Below are positions 44,184-51,860 of a stretch of DNA of 64,000 nt, piece after piece. Source of the DNA: Sphingomonas natans (lineage in GTDB: Bacteria > Pseudomonadota > Alphaproteobacteria > Sphingomonadales > Sphingomonadaceae); contig NZ_JAUOTP010000004.1 of assembly GCF_030546695.1 (NCBI RefSeq), positions 186,001-250,000 of the forward strand, given 5' to 3'. Every line of letters starts with the position of its first letter. Within the stretch, counting starts at the first letter, position 1. The notes below the pieces were generated by a model. It had not been told where the DNA came from. It did no database searches and worked only from the letters and a program-made list of their open reading frames with translations. The position numbers and the translations under genes are program-made.

Positions 44184-45587
44184 TCACTTCGCCCCGCTCG
44201 CGCGATCCAGGTCCGCCTGCAGCCGGTCGGCGATCTCCTTGCCGCCGGCCTTCGTGTAATGGACATAGTCGCTGCGCATCAGCGGCGGATTAGCGCGGAC
44301 CCAGCGCAAGGCCGTGCAGCGGCCGCCCATCCGCCCTTCCCAATCCCAGAAGGCGACGTGGAGCGAGGTGGCCACGCGCCGCTGGATATCGCGCACGACC
44401 GAGAGCCCGGCGGGCGGGAAGAGCGGGTTGCGCGCGGTTTCGGGCGGGCGGACGGGCAAGGGCTGGACGACCGCGCCGGGCGGATAGATCGACTTGGGCG
44501 GGGTCGGCGCCTGCGTGACGCCGAGATAGGTGCCCAGCTTGGCCATCGCTGCGGCGAGTCCGGTCCCTGCGGACGGATCGAGCACGGGTGCTGCCGCCGT
44601 CACCACGGGCAATTCGCCCCCGTCGCGGCATGCGCTGCTGTCCCCGCCCGGGCCGTTGGCGAGCAGGTCGCTCCGCCGCGTCAGCGCGTCGGGCGCCCCC
44701 AGCAGCAGGATCGGCACATTGCCCGCAAGCCTCCGGATGCGGCCGATCTGGCTGCGCAGGATCGCCTCATATTCGAAAGGCGAGACGCGCGGCGCGAAGC
44801 CCTCGTTCGTGCCGAAGGCGAGCACGATCAGATCGGGATCGTAGGTCTGCATCTCCTCGGCGACGACGCTGTCGTCGGTCCGCCCGAAATGAACGAGCTG
44901 CGAGCCGACGACGCCGACGTTCGAGAGGGCGATGCCGCCGTGATCGAAAAAGGTCGCCCAGCTCGTCAGCGTCACCGGGCCGCCATCAGTAGTGATGTCG
45001 ACATGCGTCTGTGGGGTTGGTGCGGTGAGGGTCCGGCATTCGGGCCGCGCGGAGGCGGACGCCCAGCTGAGCCTTTGCTCGCTCTGGTCGCCGATCCGCA
45101 CGGTCAGCGCCCCCGCGCCCGGCCCAGCCATCGCGCACAGCACGACCCGGTCGAAGCGCTCGCTCGCCTCGGCCTCCAGCGCCATCGTCGCGCCCGGCGC
45201 GCGGCTCGTCAGCGTGAAGGCGGACAGGCCGAGCGGCGGGTGCCCGTCGCCCCAGCCCTTGCCGAAATCGGAGGCGATGCTCCAGTCGGGCGACATCGAG
45301 ACGGTCACGCCGCGCGTGAGATAGCCGTCATAAGGCCGCCCCGGTGCGAGCACGCCGCGCCCGCCGCCGCCATAGCGGCCCTGCAGCGTCTCGCGCAGCG
45401 CCCCGGAGATCATGTCGCCAGCCGAATGGCTATCGCCGATCTGGAGGATGTGGAGCGGCTTGCTTTTGGGCGCACCCGGCGCATTCGCCTTGGCGAGCTT
45501 CGCGAAAAAAGGCTGCAGGACCTGCGTGTTGCTCAGGCCCTCGCCCGCGCCCAGCGCGGCGCCTGCCGCCAGCAGCAGGCCGATCAT
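44184..45587 (-). CDS. SGNH/GDSL hydrolase-type protein, polysaccharide O-acylation partner
   Basis: 467 residues with a short signal-like N-terminus (MIGLLLAAGAALGAGEG), so periplasmic. SGNH blocks: nucleophile Ser in LQIGDSHSAGDM (block I, about 50), AFGTNEGF (block III Asn, about 252) and DYVHYTKAGG (block V Asp-x-x-His, about 440). It probably passes acetyl or another acyl group to, or removes it from, a surface polysaccharide together with the MBOAT protein. Its start overlaps the stop of the DUF459 SGNH gene by 4 bases. Confidence 0.88.
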   Translation of the reverse strand: MIGLLLAAGAALGAGEGLSNTQVLQPFFAKLAKANAPGAPKSKPLHILQIGDSHSAGDMISGALRETLQGRYGGGGRGVLAPGRPYDGYLTRGVTVSMSPDWSIASDFGKGWGDGHPPLGLSAFTLTSRAPGATMALEAEASERFDRVVLCAMAGPGAGALTVRIGDQSEQRLSWASASARPECRTLTAPTPQTHVDITTDGGPVTLTSWATFFDHGGIALSNVGVVGSQLVHFGRTDDSVVAEEMQTYDPDLIVLAFGTNEGFAPRVSPFEYEAILRSQIGRIRRLAGNVPILLLGAPDALTRRSDLLANGPGGDSSACRDGGELPVVTAAAPVLDPSAGTGLAAAMAKLGTYLGVTQAPTPPKSIYPPGAVVQPLPVRPPETARNPLFPPAGLSVVRDIQRRVATSLHVAFWDWEGRMGGRCTALRWVRANPPLMRSDYVHYTKAGGKEIADRLQADLDRASGAK

Positions 45588-46597
45588 GCCTGCGGCCGAT
45601 CAACCGGCGGCGGCGGCGGCGCCAGCGCGACGGGCGGCGCCTGCCCGCGCGCCTTGTCCGCCGCCTCTCGGATCCGCGCGGCGAGCGCTTTGGTAATCCG
45701 GACATAGCCGTTCATCGACATGTGCACGCCGTCATTGGCGCGCAGCAGCTTTGGCGCGCCGCTCTGGTCGGGATAATAAGCTTCATATTGCCCCTGCGGA
45801 TCGACGGTGAGCGGGCGGATATCGACGAAGGGCACGCCCAGCCGCCCCATCAGCGACCGGTAGAAGGCGTTCATCGCGGTCGTGTCGCTGTCGAAGCCCG
45901 AATCGCGCATCACCGGCAGGCCGACCCAATAGACGGCGGCGCCGTGGCGGCGGAGCATCGCCACATAGGATTCGACGCGGGCGCCGATGATCGCCTGCCA
46001 GCGCGTGCTCATCAGCGCGCCGCATTTGCCGTCGTCACCGCACACGCCCTGCGCGTCGTTCGCGCCGAACGAGATGACCGCGACGTCGATCGGCTGGTCG
46101 CCGATGCGGCCTTCGTCATGCTGTTCGAGATTGAGGCGCTTGTAGCGGGTGAAGCCGGTCGATTGCTGGCTGTATTTCTCAACGCGAAAGCCCTGGGCGA
46201 CGGGGAGCAGCCGATACAGGCCCGACCAGACGCCGTCGCCGAAGCTGTCGCCGAACACGCCGATGCGGACCGTGCGGCCATTGCGGACGCTGTCTTCGAG
46301 GCTGGGCTGCGGCTGATCGTCGGTCAGCGCGACGGGGGCTTCGGGCAGGACCGCGGCGGGCGCGGGCTTGTCCTTGGGCTCTTCGGTGGGTTTGACCGGA
46401 TCGGGCGCGGCGGGGCCGGTCGGCGGGGGGGGCGCTATCGCCGGCTCGGCGCCCTGCACCGGCGCGGCTTCGGGCGCGAGCATGACGGCCTGGTGGCTCT
46501 CATTGCCCGTGCCGAACGCATAGCCGATCGCGACCCCCGCGGCGACGCCGAGGAACAGGACGGCGGTTCGATCGAGGAGCAAGCGCACGGGCGACAC
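45584..46597 (-). CDS. SGNH hydrolase, DUF459 type, membrane-anchored
   Basis: 337 residues if the GTG at 46597 is used (VSPVRLLLDRTAVLF); a GTG 9 bases later or the distant ATG at 46738 are alternatives, but the ATG start adds sequence unlike a membrane protein N-terminus. One membrane helix (AVLFLGVAAGVAIGYAFG), a Pro/Ala/Glu linker, then the SGNH domain: IGVFGDSFGDGVW (block I), ISFGANDAQGV (block III) and ANDGVHMSMNGY (block V). Coupled (ATGA) to the second SGNH gene; the pair precedes the MBOAT gene. No clear ribosome site was found. Confidence 0.85.
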   Translation of the reverse strand: MSPVRLLLDRTAVLFLGVAAGVAIGYAFGTGNESHQAVMLAPEAAPVQGAEPAIAPPPPTGPAAPDPVKPTEEPKDKPAPAAVLPEAPVALTDDQPQPSLEDSVRNGRTVRIGVFGDSFGDGVWSGLYRLLPVAQGFRVEKYSQQSTGFTRYKRLNLEQHDEGRIGDQPIDVAVISFGANDAQGVCGDDGKCGALMSTRWQAIIGARVESYVAMLRRHGAAVYWVGLPVMRDSGFDSDTTAMNAFYRSLMGRLGVPFVDIRPLTVDPQGQYEAYYPDQSGAPKLLRANDGVHMSMNGYVRITKALAARIREAADKARGQAPPVALAPPPPPVDRPQA

Positions 46598-46701
46598 GCT
46601 TCGCGGACTGCCGCGCGCGCAGGCGCTTGGCAAGGCGGGTTTGCGCGGAAAGCTGTGGATGGAGTCGAGCGGGGGATGGATGGTGGCAGCACAATTGCCA
46701 A

Positions 46702-46859
46702 CCGCTCCTCCTAAGGAGCCCCTTCGACTGCCTGCCAAGGCAGGCGCTCAGGACAGGCATTGAGCTTGTCGAAATGGCGTCTCGACGGACTCGTGCGACG
46801 GCACTGGTCCTTCGAGACGGGCCTTCTTCAAGCTCAGTCCCTCCTCAGGATGAGCGGTG
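46702..46859. repeat. Dispersed hairpin repeat, type A, copy 2
   Basis: Bears CCGCTCCTCCTAAGGAGC at the left, GAGCTTGTCGAAATGGCGTC-TCGACGGAC in the middle and TCCTTCGAGACGGGC-CTTCTTCAAGCTC and CTCCTCAGGATGAGCGG at the right. Longer than the other type A copies because of an extra internal CTGCCTGCC / GGCAGGC hairpin. It lies between fpr and the SGNH genes. Confidence 0.88.
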
Positions 46860-46866
46860 GTGAGCT

Positions 46867-47682
46867 TTATCCGACGAAGGCGCGTTCGATCACATATTCG
46901 CCGGGGTTGGCGTTGGAGCCCTCGGTGAAACCCTGCCCGTCGAGCAATGCGGCGGTCTCCTTGATCATCGCCATCGATCCGCACAGCATGACGCGATCAT
47001 GTTCGGGATCGAACTTCTGCGGCCGCTCGGGCGCGCCCGCGAAGATCGTGCCGTCGGCGATCAGCGCATCGATGCGGCCCGACGTATGGAAGGGTTCGCG
47101 CGTGACGGTCGGAATATAATGGAGCTGGGTGGCGGCGAAATCCTCGACCAAGGGATCGCCGGCGAGCTTGTTGTCGAGCTCCTCGCGATAGGCGAGATCG
47201 CTGACCTTGCGGACCGAGTGGACGACGACGACCTGCTCGTAGCGATCATAGATGTCCGGATCGCGGATGATCGACATCCAGGGTGCAAGCCCGGTGCCGG
47301 TGCCGAACAGGAACAGGCGGCGGCCGGGCAGCAGCGCGTCGGCGACGAGCGTGCCGGTGGGCTTGCGGCCGAGAAAGATCTCGTCGCCTTCCTTGACCTG
47401 CTGGAGCTTGGAGGTGAGCGGGCCGTCCTCGACCTTGATCGACAGGAATTCGAGCTCCTCGGCCCAGGACGGCGAGGCGACCGAATAAGCGCGCAGCAGC
47501 GGCTTGCCGTTGTCGCCCATCAGCCCGATCATGACGAACTCACCCGAGCGGAAGCGGAAGCTGGGCGGGCGCGTCACCGTGAAGCTGAACAGATGCTCGT
47601 TCCAATGACGGACCGAGAGCACCTTCTCGACAGTGAGGCTGCCGGTCGGCTCGAGGGGCGTGAGCAAAGCGTGGGCGGACAT
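46867..47682 (-). CDS. fpr: Ferredoxin--NADP(+) reductase
   Basis: 271 residues from the ATG at 47682 (MSAHALLTPLEPTGS). The bacterial FPR pattern is clear: FAD-binding RAYSVASP (about 66-73), the loop KVEDGPLTSKLQ, the NADP nucleotide motif LFGTGTGLAPWMSIIRD (about 113-129) and the C-terminal LCGSMAMIKE. The Azotobacter/Rhodobacter subclass also ends near YVIERAFVG, as here. It exchanges electrons between NADPH and ferredoxin or flavodoxin and can feed the sulfite reductase encoded 11 kb away. Frame is open upstream but no better start exists. Repeats flank it on both sides. Confidence 0.95.
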   Translation of the reverse strand: MSAHALLTPLEPTGSLTVEKVLSVRHWNEHLFSFTVTRPPSFRFRSGEFVMIGLMGDNGKPLLRAYSVASPSWAEELEFLSIKVEDGPLTSKLQQVKEGDEIFLGRKPTGTLVADALLPGRRLFLFGTGTGLAPWMSIIRDPDIYDRYEQVVVVHSVRKVSDLAYREELDNKLAGDPLVEDFAATQLHYIPTVTREPFHTSGRIDALIADGTIFAGAPERPQKFDPEHDRVMLCGSMAMIKETAALLDGQGFTEGSNANPGEYVIERAFVG

Positions 47683-47815
47683 GTCTGGCCTTGGGCGATT
47701 TCGGGAAGCCATTGCCTTTAGGGTAGGCCGCGAGCGGATCGCAATGCGCGATGCGCGAAAGCGATCAAGAATTGCTTGGCGGTGGGATAGGCGCGACGGG
47801 TGGAAGGAGAACCCG

Positions 47816-47933
47816 CCGCTCATCCTGAGGAGCCACTGAGCTTGGCGAAGTGGCGTCTCGAAGGATCTGGCCGCCGGATGTCCTTCGAGACGAGGCTTCG
47901 ACTTCGCTCAGCCTCTCCTCAGGATGAGCGGTG
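47816..47933. repeat. Dispersed hairpin repeat, type A, copy 3
   Basis: CCGCTCATCCTGAGGAGC, then GAGCTTGGCGAAGTGGCGTC-TCGAAGGA, then TCCTTCGAGACGAGGCTTCG and CTCCTCAGGATGAGCGG. Nearly perfect outer arms. It sits in the 294-base divergent gap between fpr and the MFS gene, so it lies close to both promoters. Confidence 0.9.
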
Positions 47934-47976
47934 GAACAGGCTTGTGCCGCCCCCGTCCCCGCGCCAAGGCGCGGGC

Positions 47977-49272
47977 ATGGCTACCCGCCCCCAAATCCGC
48001 CCCAAACTCACGCTCGCGCTGCTGACGATCGTCTATGTCGTCAATTTCGTCGATCGCCAGCTCGTCGGCATCGTCGGCCAGCCGATGAAGGCCGAGCTGG
48101 GCCTGAGCGATACGCAGCTCGGTCTGCTCGGCGGGGTCGCGTTCGCGCTTTTCTACACGGTGCTGGGGCTGCCGATCGCGCGCGTGGCGGATCGGCGATC
48201 GCGCGTCGGCATCGTCGCGCTCAGCCTGGCGCTCTGGTCGGCAATGACGGCCTTGTGCGGGATGGCGGGGAGCTTCACCCAGCTTCTTGCCGCGCGGATC
48301 GGCGTCGGTGTCGGCGAAGCGGGGTGCGCGCCCGCGTCGCAGAGCCTCGTCGCCGATCTCTATCCGCCCGAGCGGCGCGCGACGGCTCTGTCCTTGCTGT
48401 CGCTCGGCATTCCGATCGGGATGCTGATCGGCGCGGTCGCGGGCGGCTGGATCGGCCAGACACTGGGCTGGCGGGCGGCGTTCCTCGCATTGGGTCTGCC
48501 GGGGATCGTGCTGGCGGGGATCGTCGCGCTCGTCCTGCGCGAACCGGAGCGGCCGAGCGTCGCCGCGGATGCGCCCTCAATGGCCAAGGTCGCGCTAACG
48601 CTGCTGCGCCGGCCGGCCTTCCTGCACATGGCTGCGGGGGCAACGCTGGCCTCCTTTGCCGGCTATGGCCTGACGAGCTTCGCGGTACCGCTCGTCATCC
48701 GCCGCTTCGAATTGCCGCTCGGGATCGCCGCGACCGGCTACGGGCTGGTCGCGGGCCTCGGCATCGGCCTCGGTATTGGCATGGGCGGATGGCTGGCAGA
48801 CCGGCTCGGCCGCCGATATCAAGGCGCGCCGGGCTATGTCGCGGCGGCGGGCGTCCTGATCGCCGCGTTGCTCTTCCAGTTCGCGCTTTCGCAGATGGCG
48901 CCGCTCGCGCTGGCGGCAGCCAGCATCATCCCGCTCGTCGGCGCGCACCTCTATTTTGGGCCGACTTACGGGGTGACCGCGAACTGCGTTGGTTCACGCG
49001 AGCGGGCGACGGCGGTGGCGATCCTGCTGATGGCGATGAATGCGATCGGGCTGGGGCTCGGGCCTCTGGCGGTCGGGGCGCTCAGCGATCACTTCGCCAG
49101 GGCCGCCTCGATCGATCTGTGCCCCGGCTCGATGCCCTGCCCGGCAGCGTCGGCGGCAGGGCTGACGAAAGCCCTGCGACTGGATCTGATCGTCTATGTC
49201 TGGGCGGCGCTCCACTTTCTGCTCGCCGCCCGCGCGCTACGCCGCGATCAGCTCCACAGATTGGCGCGATAG
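47977..49272 (+). CDS. MFS transporter
   Basis: 431 residues from the ATG at 47977 (MATRPQIRPKLTLALL), 12 predicted helices. The MFS motif after helix 2 is LPIARVADRRSRVG (about 72-85), and helix 4-5 shows ARIGVGVGEAGCAPASQS, as in the spinster-like subgroup (often sphingolipid, organic anion or drug transport). Substrate unknown. Its last 25 bases overlap the end of the convergent haem-oxygenase-like gene. A poor EcfG-like match (GGAAC-N16-CGTC) lies 20 bases before the start. Confidence 0.92.
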   Translation: MATRPQIRPKLTLALLTIVYVVNFVDRQLVGIVGQPMKAELGLSDTQLGLLGGVAFALFYTVLGLPIARVADRRSRVGIVALSLALWSAMTALCGMAGSFTQLLAARIGVGVGEAGCAPASQSLVADLYPPERRATALSLLSLGIPIGMLIGAVAGGWIGQTLGWRAAFLALGLPGIVLAGIVALVLREPERPSVAADAPSMAKVALTLLRRPAFLHMAAGATLASFAGYGLTSFAVPLVIRRFELPLGIAATGYGLVAGLGIGLGIGMGGWLADRLGRRYQGAPGYVAAAGVLIAALLFQFALSQMAPLALAAASIIPLVGAHLYFGPTYGVTANCVGSRERATAVAILLMAMNAIGLGLGPLAVGALSDHFARAASIDLCPGSMPCPAASAAGLTKALRLDLIVYVWAALHFLLAARALRRDQLHRLAR

Positions 49273-50147
49273 CTTTCGAAGCATTGCGCGCCGCACGTCA
49301 GGCGGATCAGCGCGCCCTCGGCGATCGCGGTGGCGCGGCGGGGGTCCTCGGCGACGAGCGGGATCAAGGCTTCGCGGTTCCAGTCTTCGCTATGCTTGAC
49401 GTCGAGCACGGCATGAAGATCGAAATATCGTCGCTCGCGATCGCTGAGGCCGATGCGGCGCAGGCCCTTGGCGACCATCGCCGAGCGGCCCGGCGCGGTG
49501 AGCTCGATGACACCAAGCGCGCCAACCGAATGCCAGGCATAACGACGGCTCGTCGCCATCGCGGTCATGGCGTTGGCCAGCGCGAGGCTCTGCCAGACGG
49601 TCGTCTCGATGCGCGGCGAAACCTCCATCGTTTCGACGAGCGTATCCAGCATCGGGCCGTGCATGCCCTTCACGTTGCCGCGGCCCATCTCGTCCCAATA
49701 ATTGCGGGCGAGCTCGAGCTTGGCCTGCACCGGCAGCTTGACCTGCGTCAGCGCGACGAGATCGTCGAAGCCCGCTTCGCCAGCAGCCTCCTGCTCGAAG
49801 AACCAGCGCAGCTGATCGCGCGTCGCTTGCTCGGCCAGCCACGGAAACAGCGCGTCGCCCTGGCCGGGACCGGTTTGCTTCAAATCCTCGAACCAAGCGA
49901 CGAAACCCGCCGGATCGGTCGGCGCGGCGGCAGCCTCCGCGGCGATGCCCGCGCGCAGTTCCTCGACGAAACCGCCTTCCAGGCGCAGCATGCGCGTGTC
50001 GCGCTCGAGCGTCTTCTGCCAGTCGTCATCGACGAATTGCGGAGCCATCCGCTCGCGATTCCAGTGGGCAAGCCCGCGCTGGAAACTGTCGGTAAGAAAC
50101 TGCGACGCGCGAGCGCGTCCCTCGTCCAGATTGAACCTGGTCGCCAT
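49248..50147 (-). CDS. Iron-containing redox enzyme family (haem-oxygenase-like di-iron) protein
   Basis: 299 residues, all-helical. Likely metal ligands of the HDO superfamily: Glu118/120 in WFFEQEAAGEAG, Glu153 and His163 in WDEMGRGNVKGMHG, and the H-x3-D-x2-H set His245, Asp249 and His252 in YFDLHAVLDVKHSEDW. That last spacing equals the one in CADD (His174, Asp178, His181). HDO enzymes use a di-iron site and O2 to oxidise varied small molecules; the substrate here is unknown. A GGAAC-N16-CGTT promoter lies 34 bases upstream, so the gene is probably part of the EcfG general stress regulon. Confidence 0.88.
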   Translation of the reverse strand: MATRFNLDEGRARASQFLTDSFQRGLAHWNRERMAPQFVDDDWQKTLERDTRMLRLEGGFVEELRAGIAAEAAAAPTDPAGFVAWFEDLKQTGPGQGDALFPWLAEQATRDQLRWFFEQEAAGEAGFDDLVALTQVKLPVQAKLELARNYWDEMGRGNVKGMHGPMLDTLVETMEVSPRIETTVWQSLALANAMTAMATSRRYAWHSVGALGVIELTAPGRSAMVAKGLRRIGLSDRERRYFDLHAVLDVKHSEDWNREALIPLVAEDPRRATAIAEGALIRLTCGAQCFESYRANLWS

Positions 50148-50180
50148 GCTATTGAACCCCGGGGATAATGTTGGCGATAG

Positions 50181-50205
50181 AACGAGCCCGATCCGGGCCG
50201 GTTCC
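50181..50205 (-). promoter_or_regulatory. EcfG (general stress sigma) promoter for the di-iron protein gene
   Basis: On the minus strand GGAAC (50205-50201), 16 bases, CGTT (50184-50181): an exact fit to the GGAAC-N16/17-CGTT consensus of alphaproteobacterial EcfG. CGTT ends 33 bases before the ATG at 50147, giving a leader of about 26 bases. Confidence 0.75.
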
Positions 50206-50258
50206 CCAGAAATCGCGCCGCGCTTGACCGTCTGCGCCCGCCGCGCTTAGCCAACGAC

Positions 50259-51269
50259 ATGTCCGAAGCGCTCCGCTCGCAGCCCCGCCCGGCCCGACCC
50301 CGCGTGTTCGTCACGCGCACGCTCCCGCCCGGTGTGGAGCAGCGCATGCAGGATTTGTTCGACGTAACGCTGAGTACGGACGATCTCTGCCTCGACGCCG
50401 CCGCGCTGCGCCGGGCGACCGCCGATATCGACGTGCTCATCCCGACGATCACCGATCGCATCGATGCCGCGCTGATCGGCGGAGCAGGACCGTCGCTCCG
50501 GCTGATCGCCAATTTCGGCAATGGCGTCGATCATATCGATCTGAAGGCGGCGCGCGCGCGGGGGATCGTCGTCACGAACACGCCCGGCGTGCTGACCGAG
50601 GATACCGCCGATCTGGCGATGGCGCTGATTCTCGCCGTGCCGCGCCGGATCGTGGAAGGCGAGCGCATCGCGCGATCGGGCGAATGGACGGGCTGGAGCC
50701 CCTGCGCGATGCTGGGCCACCGGATTGCGGGCCGCACGCTCGGCATCATCGGCATGGGGCGGATCGGCCGGGCGGTCGCGGCGCGGGCGCGCGGCTTCGG
50801 GCTGCGCATCGTCTATCACAATCGCCGCCGGCTGCCGGGGGCAATCGAGGCCGAACTCGGCGCGACCTACCTTCCAAGCGCCGATGCGCTGATGGAAGCT
50901 GCCGACATCGTGTCGATCCACTGCCCGCTGACCGCCGAGACGCATGGCCTGATCGATGCGCGGCGGCTCGCGCTGCTCGGCGCGCAGGGTTATCTGATCA
51001 ACATCGCGCGCGGCGAGATCGTGGACGGGGAAGCGGTGATCCACGCGCTGGAAAACGGCGTGATCGCTGGTGCCGGTCTGGACGTGTTCGATCACGCGCC
51101 CACCGTCGATCCTCGCCTAATCGCGCAGGACAATGTCCTGCTGCTGCCGCACATGGCCTCCGCCACCTATGAGGCGCGCAACGCGCAGGGCGCCAAGGTG
51201 ATCGCCAATATCAAGGCGTGGGCAGACGGGCATCGCCCGCCCGATCAGGTGCTGGAAGGCTGGGTCTGA
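50259..51269 (+). CDS. D-2-hydroxyacid dehydrogenase (glyoxylate reductase-like)
   Basis: 336 residues. NAD(P)-binding motif LGIIGMGRIGRAVA (about 161-174), catalytic Arg region INIARGEIVDGEAVIHAL (about 247-264) and catalytic His in LLPHMASATYEAR (about 293). It resembles glyoxylate/hydroxypyruvate reductases, which reduce 2-oxoacids with NAD(P)H. In the DVFxxEP motif that normally supplies the catalytic Glu, the sequence is DVFDHAP, so Ala stands where Glu is expected. Divergent from the di-iron protein gene with 111 bases between starts. Confidence 0.9.
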   Translation: MSEALRSQPRPARPRVFVTRTLPPGVEQRMQDLFDVTLSTDDLCLDAAALRRATADIDVLIPTITDRIDAALIGGAGPSLRLIANFGNGVDHIDLKAARARGIVVTNTPGVLTEDTADLAMALILAVPRRIVEGERIARSGEWTGWSPCAMLGHRIAGRTLGIIGMGRIGRAVAARARGFGLRIVYHNRRRLPGAIEAELGATYLPSADALMEAADIVSIHCPLTAETHGLIDARRLALLGAQGYLINIARGEIVDGEAVIHALENGVIAGAGLDVFDHAPTVDPRLIAQDNVLLLPHMASATYEARNAQGAKVIANIKAWADGHRPPDQVLEGWV

Positions 51270-51436
51270 CGCCCTCCGGCGATGAATGGCGCGCAACGGC
51301 GCATTCAGGTGCGATTGCAGGTCGACATGCGAAACGGATGATCGGCCGAAAGCCCCGGTATCCGGTGCGTTCGGCCGCCCGCGAACAACGAAGGCAGACG
51401 TACGATCCCTCTGGCGGCAGATGAACCCCAGATAAA

Positions 51437-51461
51437 GGAACCGGACTCCGATTTCGCCGTT
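51437..51461 (+). promoter_or_regulatory. EcfG (general stress sigma) promoter for the glycine-zipper gene
   Basis: GGAAC (51437-51441), 16 bases, CGTT (51458-51461), an exact match to the EcfG consensus. It ends 36 bases before the ATG at 51498. Confidence 0.75.
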
Positions 51462-51497
51462 CAACCCGCACAAGTTTCGTAACGAAGGGAAGTCGCC

Positions 51498-51785
51498 ATG
51501 AACCGTACCGGACTTATCGCCGGCGCCGTCGCTCTCTCGGTGAGCCTCGGTTCGCCCGTCGCGGCCCAGAACGCCAACCAGATGCTCAAGGGCACCGCGA
51601 TCGGTGCCGGCGGCGGCGCGCTTGCGGGCGCGATCATCCCGGGCATGTCGGTCGGCACGGGCGCCCTCGTCGGCGCAGCCGGCGGCGCCGCCTACACGGC
51701 TCTGAAGAAGAACCGTCATTATTATCGGGATAGCCGTGGCCGCCGCTACTATGTCAGCAAGAGCGGCTACCGCGTCTACAAATAA
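51498..51785 (+). CDS. Secreted glycine-zipper protein, probable stress-induced envelope protein
   Basis: 95 residues. Signal peptide MNRTGLIAGAVALSVSLGSP-VAAQ, then a glycine zipper (GTAIGAGGGALAGAIIPGMS and GALVGAAGGAAYTAL), then a basic Tyr-rich tail (HYYRDSRGRRYYVSKSGYRVYK). Glycine-zipper proteins of this type lie at the inner face of the outer membrane or bind peptidoglycan. An AGGGAAG ribosome site and an EcfG promoter precede it and a strong terminator follows, so it is a single-gene stress transcript. Confidence 0.85.
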   Translation: MNRTGLIAGAVALSVSLGSPVAAQNANQMLKGTAIGAGGGALAGAIIPGMSVGTGALVGAAGGAAYTALKKNRHYYRDSRGRRYYVSKSGYRVYK

Positions 51786-51820
51786 GTTTGGATCCACGCC
51801 CTAGCGGCGAGGGAGCAAGG

Positions 51821-51860
51821 CGGGGTCCCGGCAGCGATGTCGGGGCCCCGTTTCCGTTTC
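51821..51860. terminator. Intrinsic terminator after the glycine-zipper gene
   Basis: CGGGGTCCCG (51821-51830) pairs with CGGGGCCCCG (51841-51850) as a 10-bp stem with one G-U pair and a 10-base loop, followed by TTTCCGTTTC. It also covers the end of the convergent amidotransferase gene. Confidence 0.8.

Noticed and set aside
47934-47958. EcfG-like promoter GGAAC-N16-CGTC before the MFS gene
   Set aside because: The last base of the -10 element is wrong and the GGAAC is directly attached to the repeat, so probably chance.
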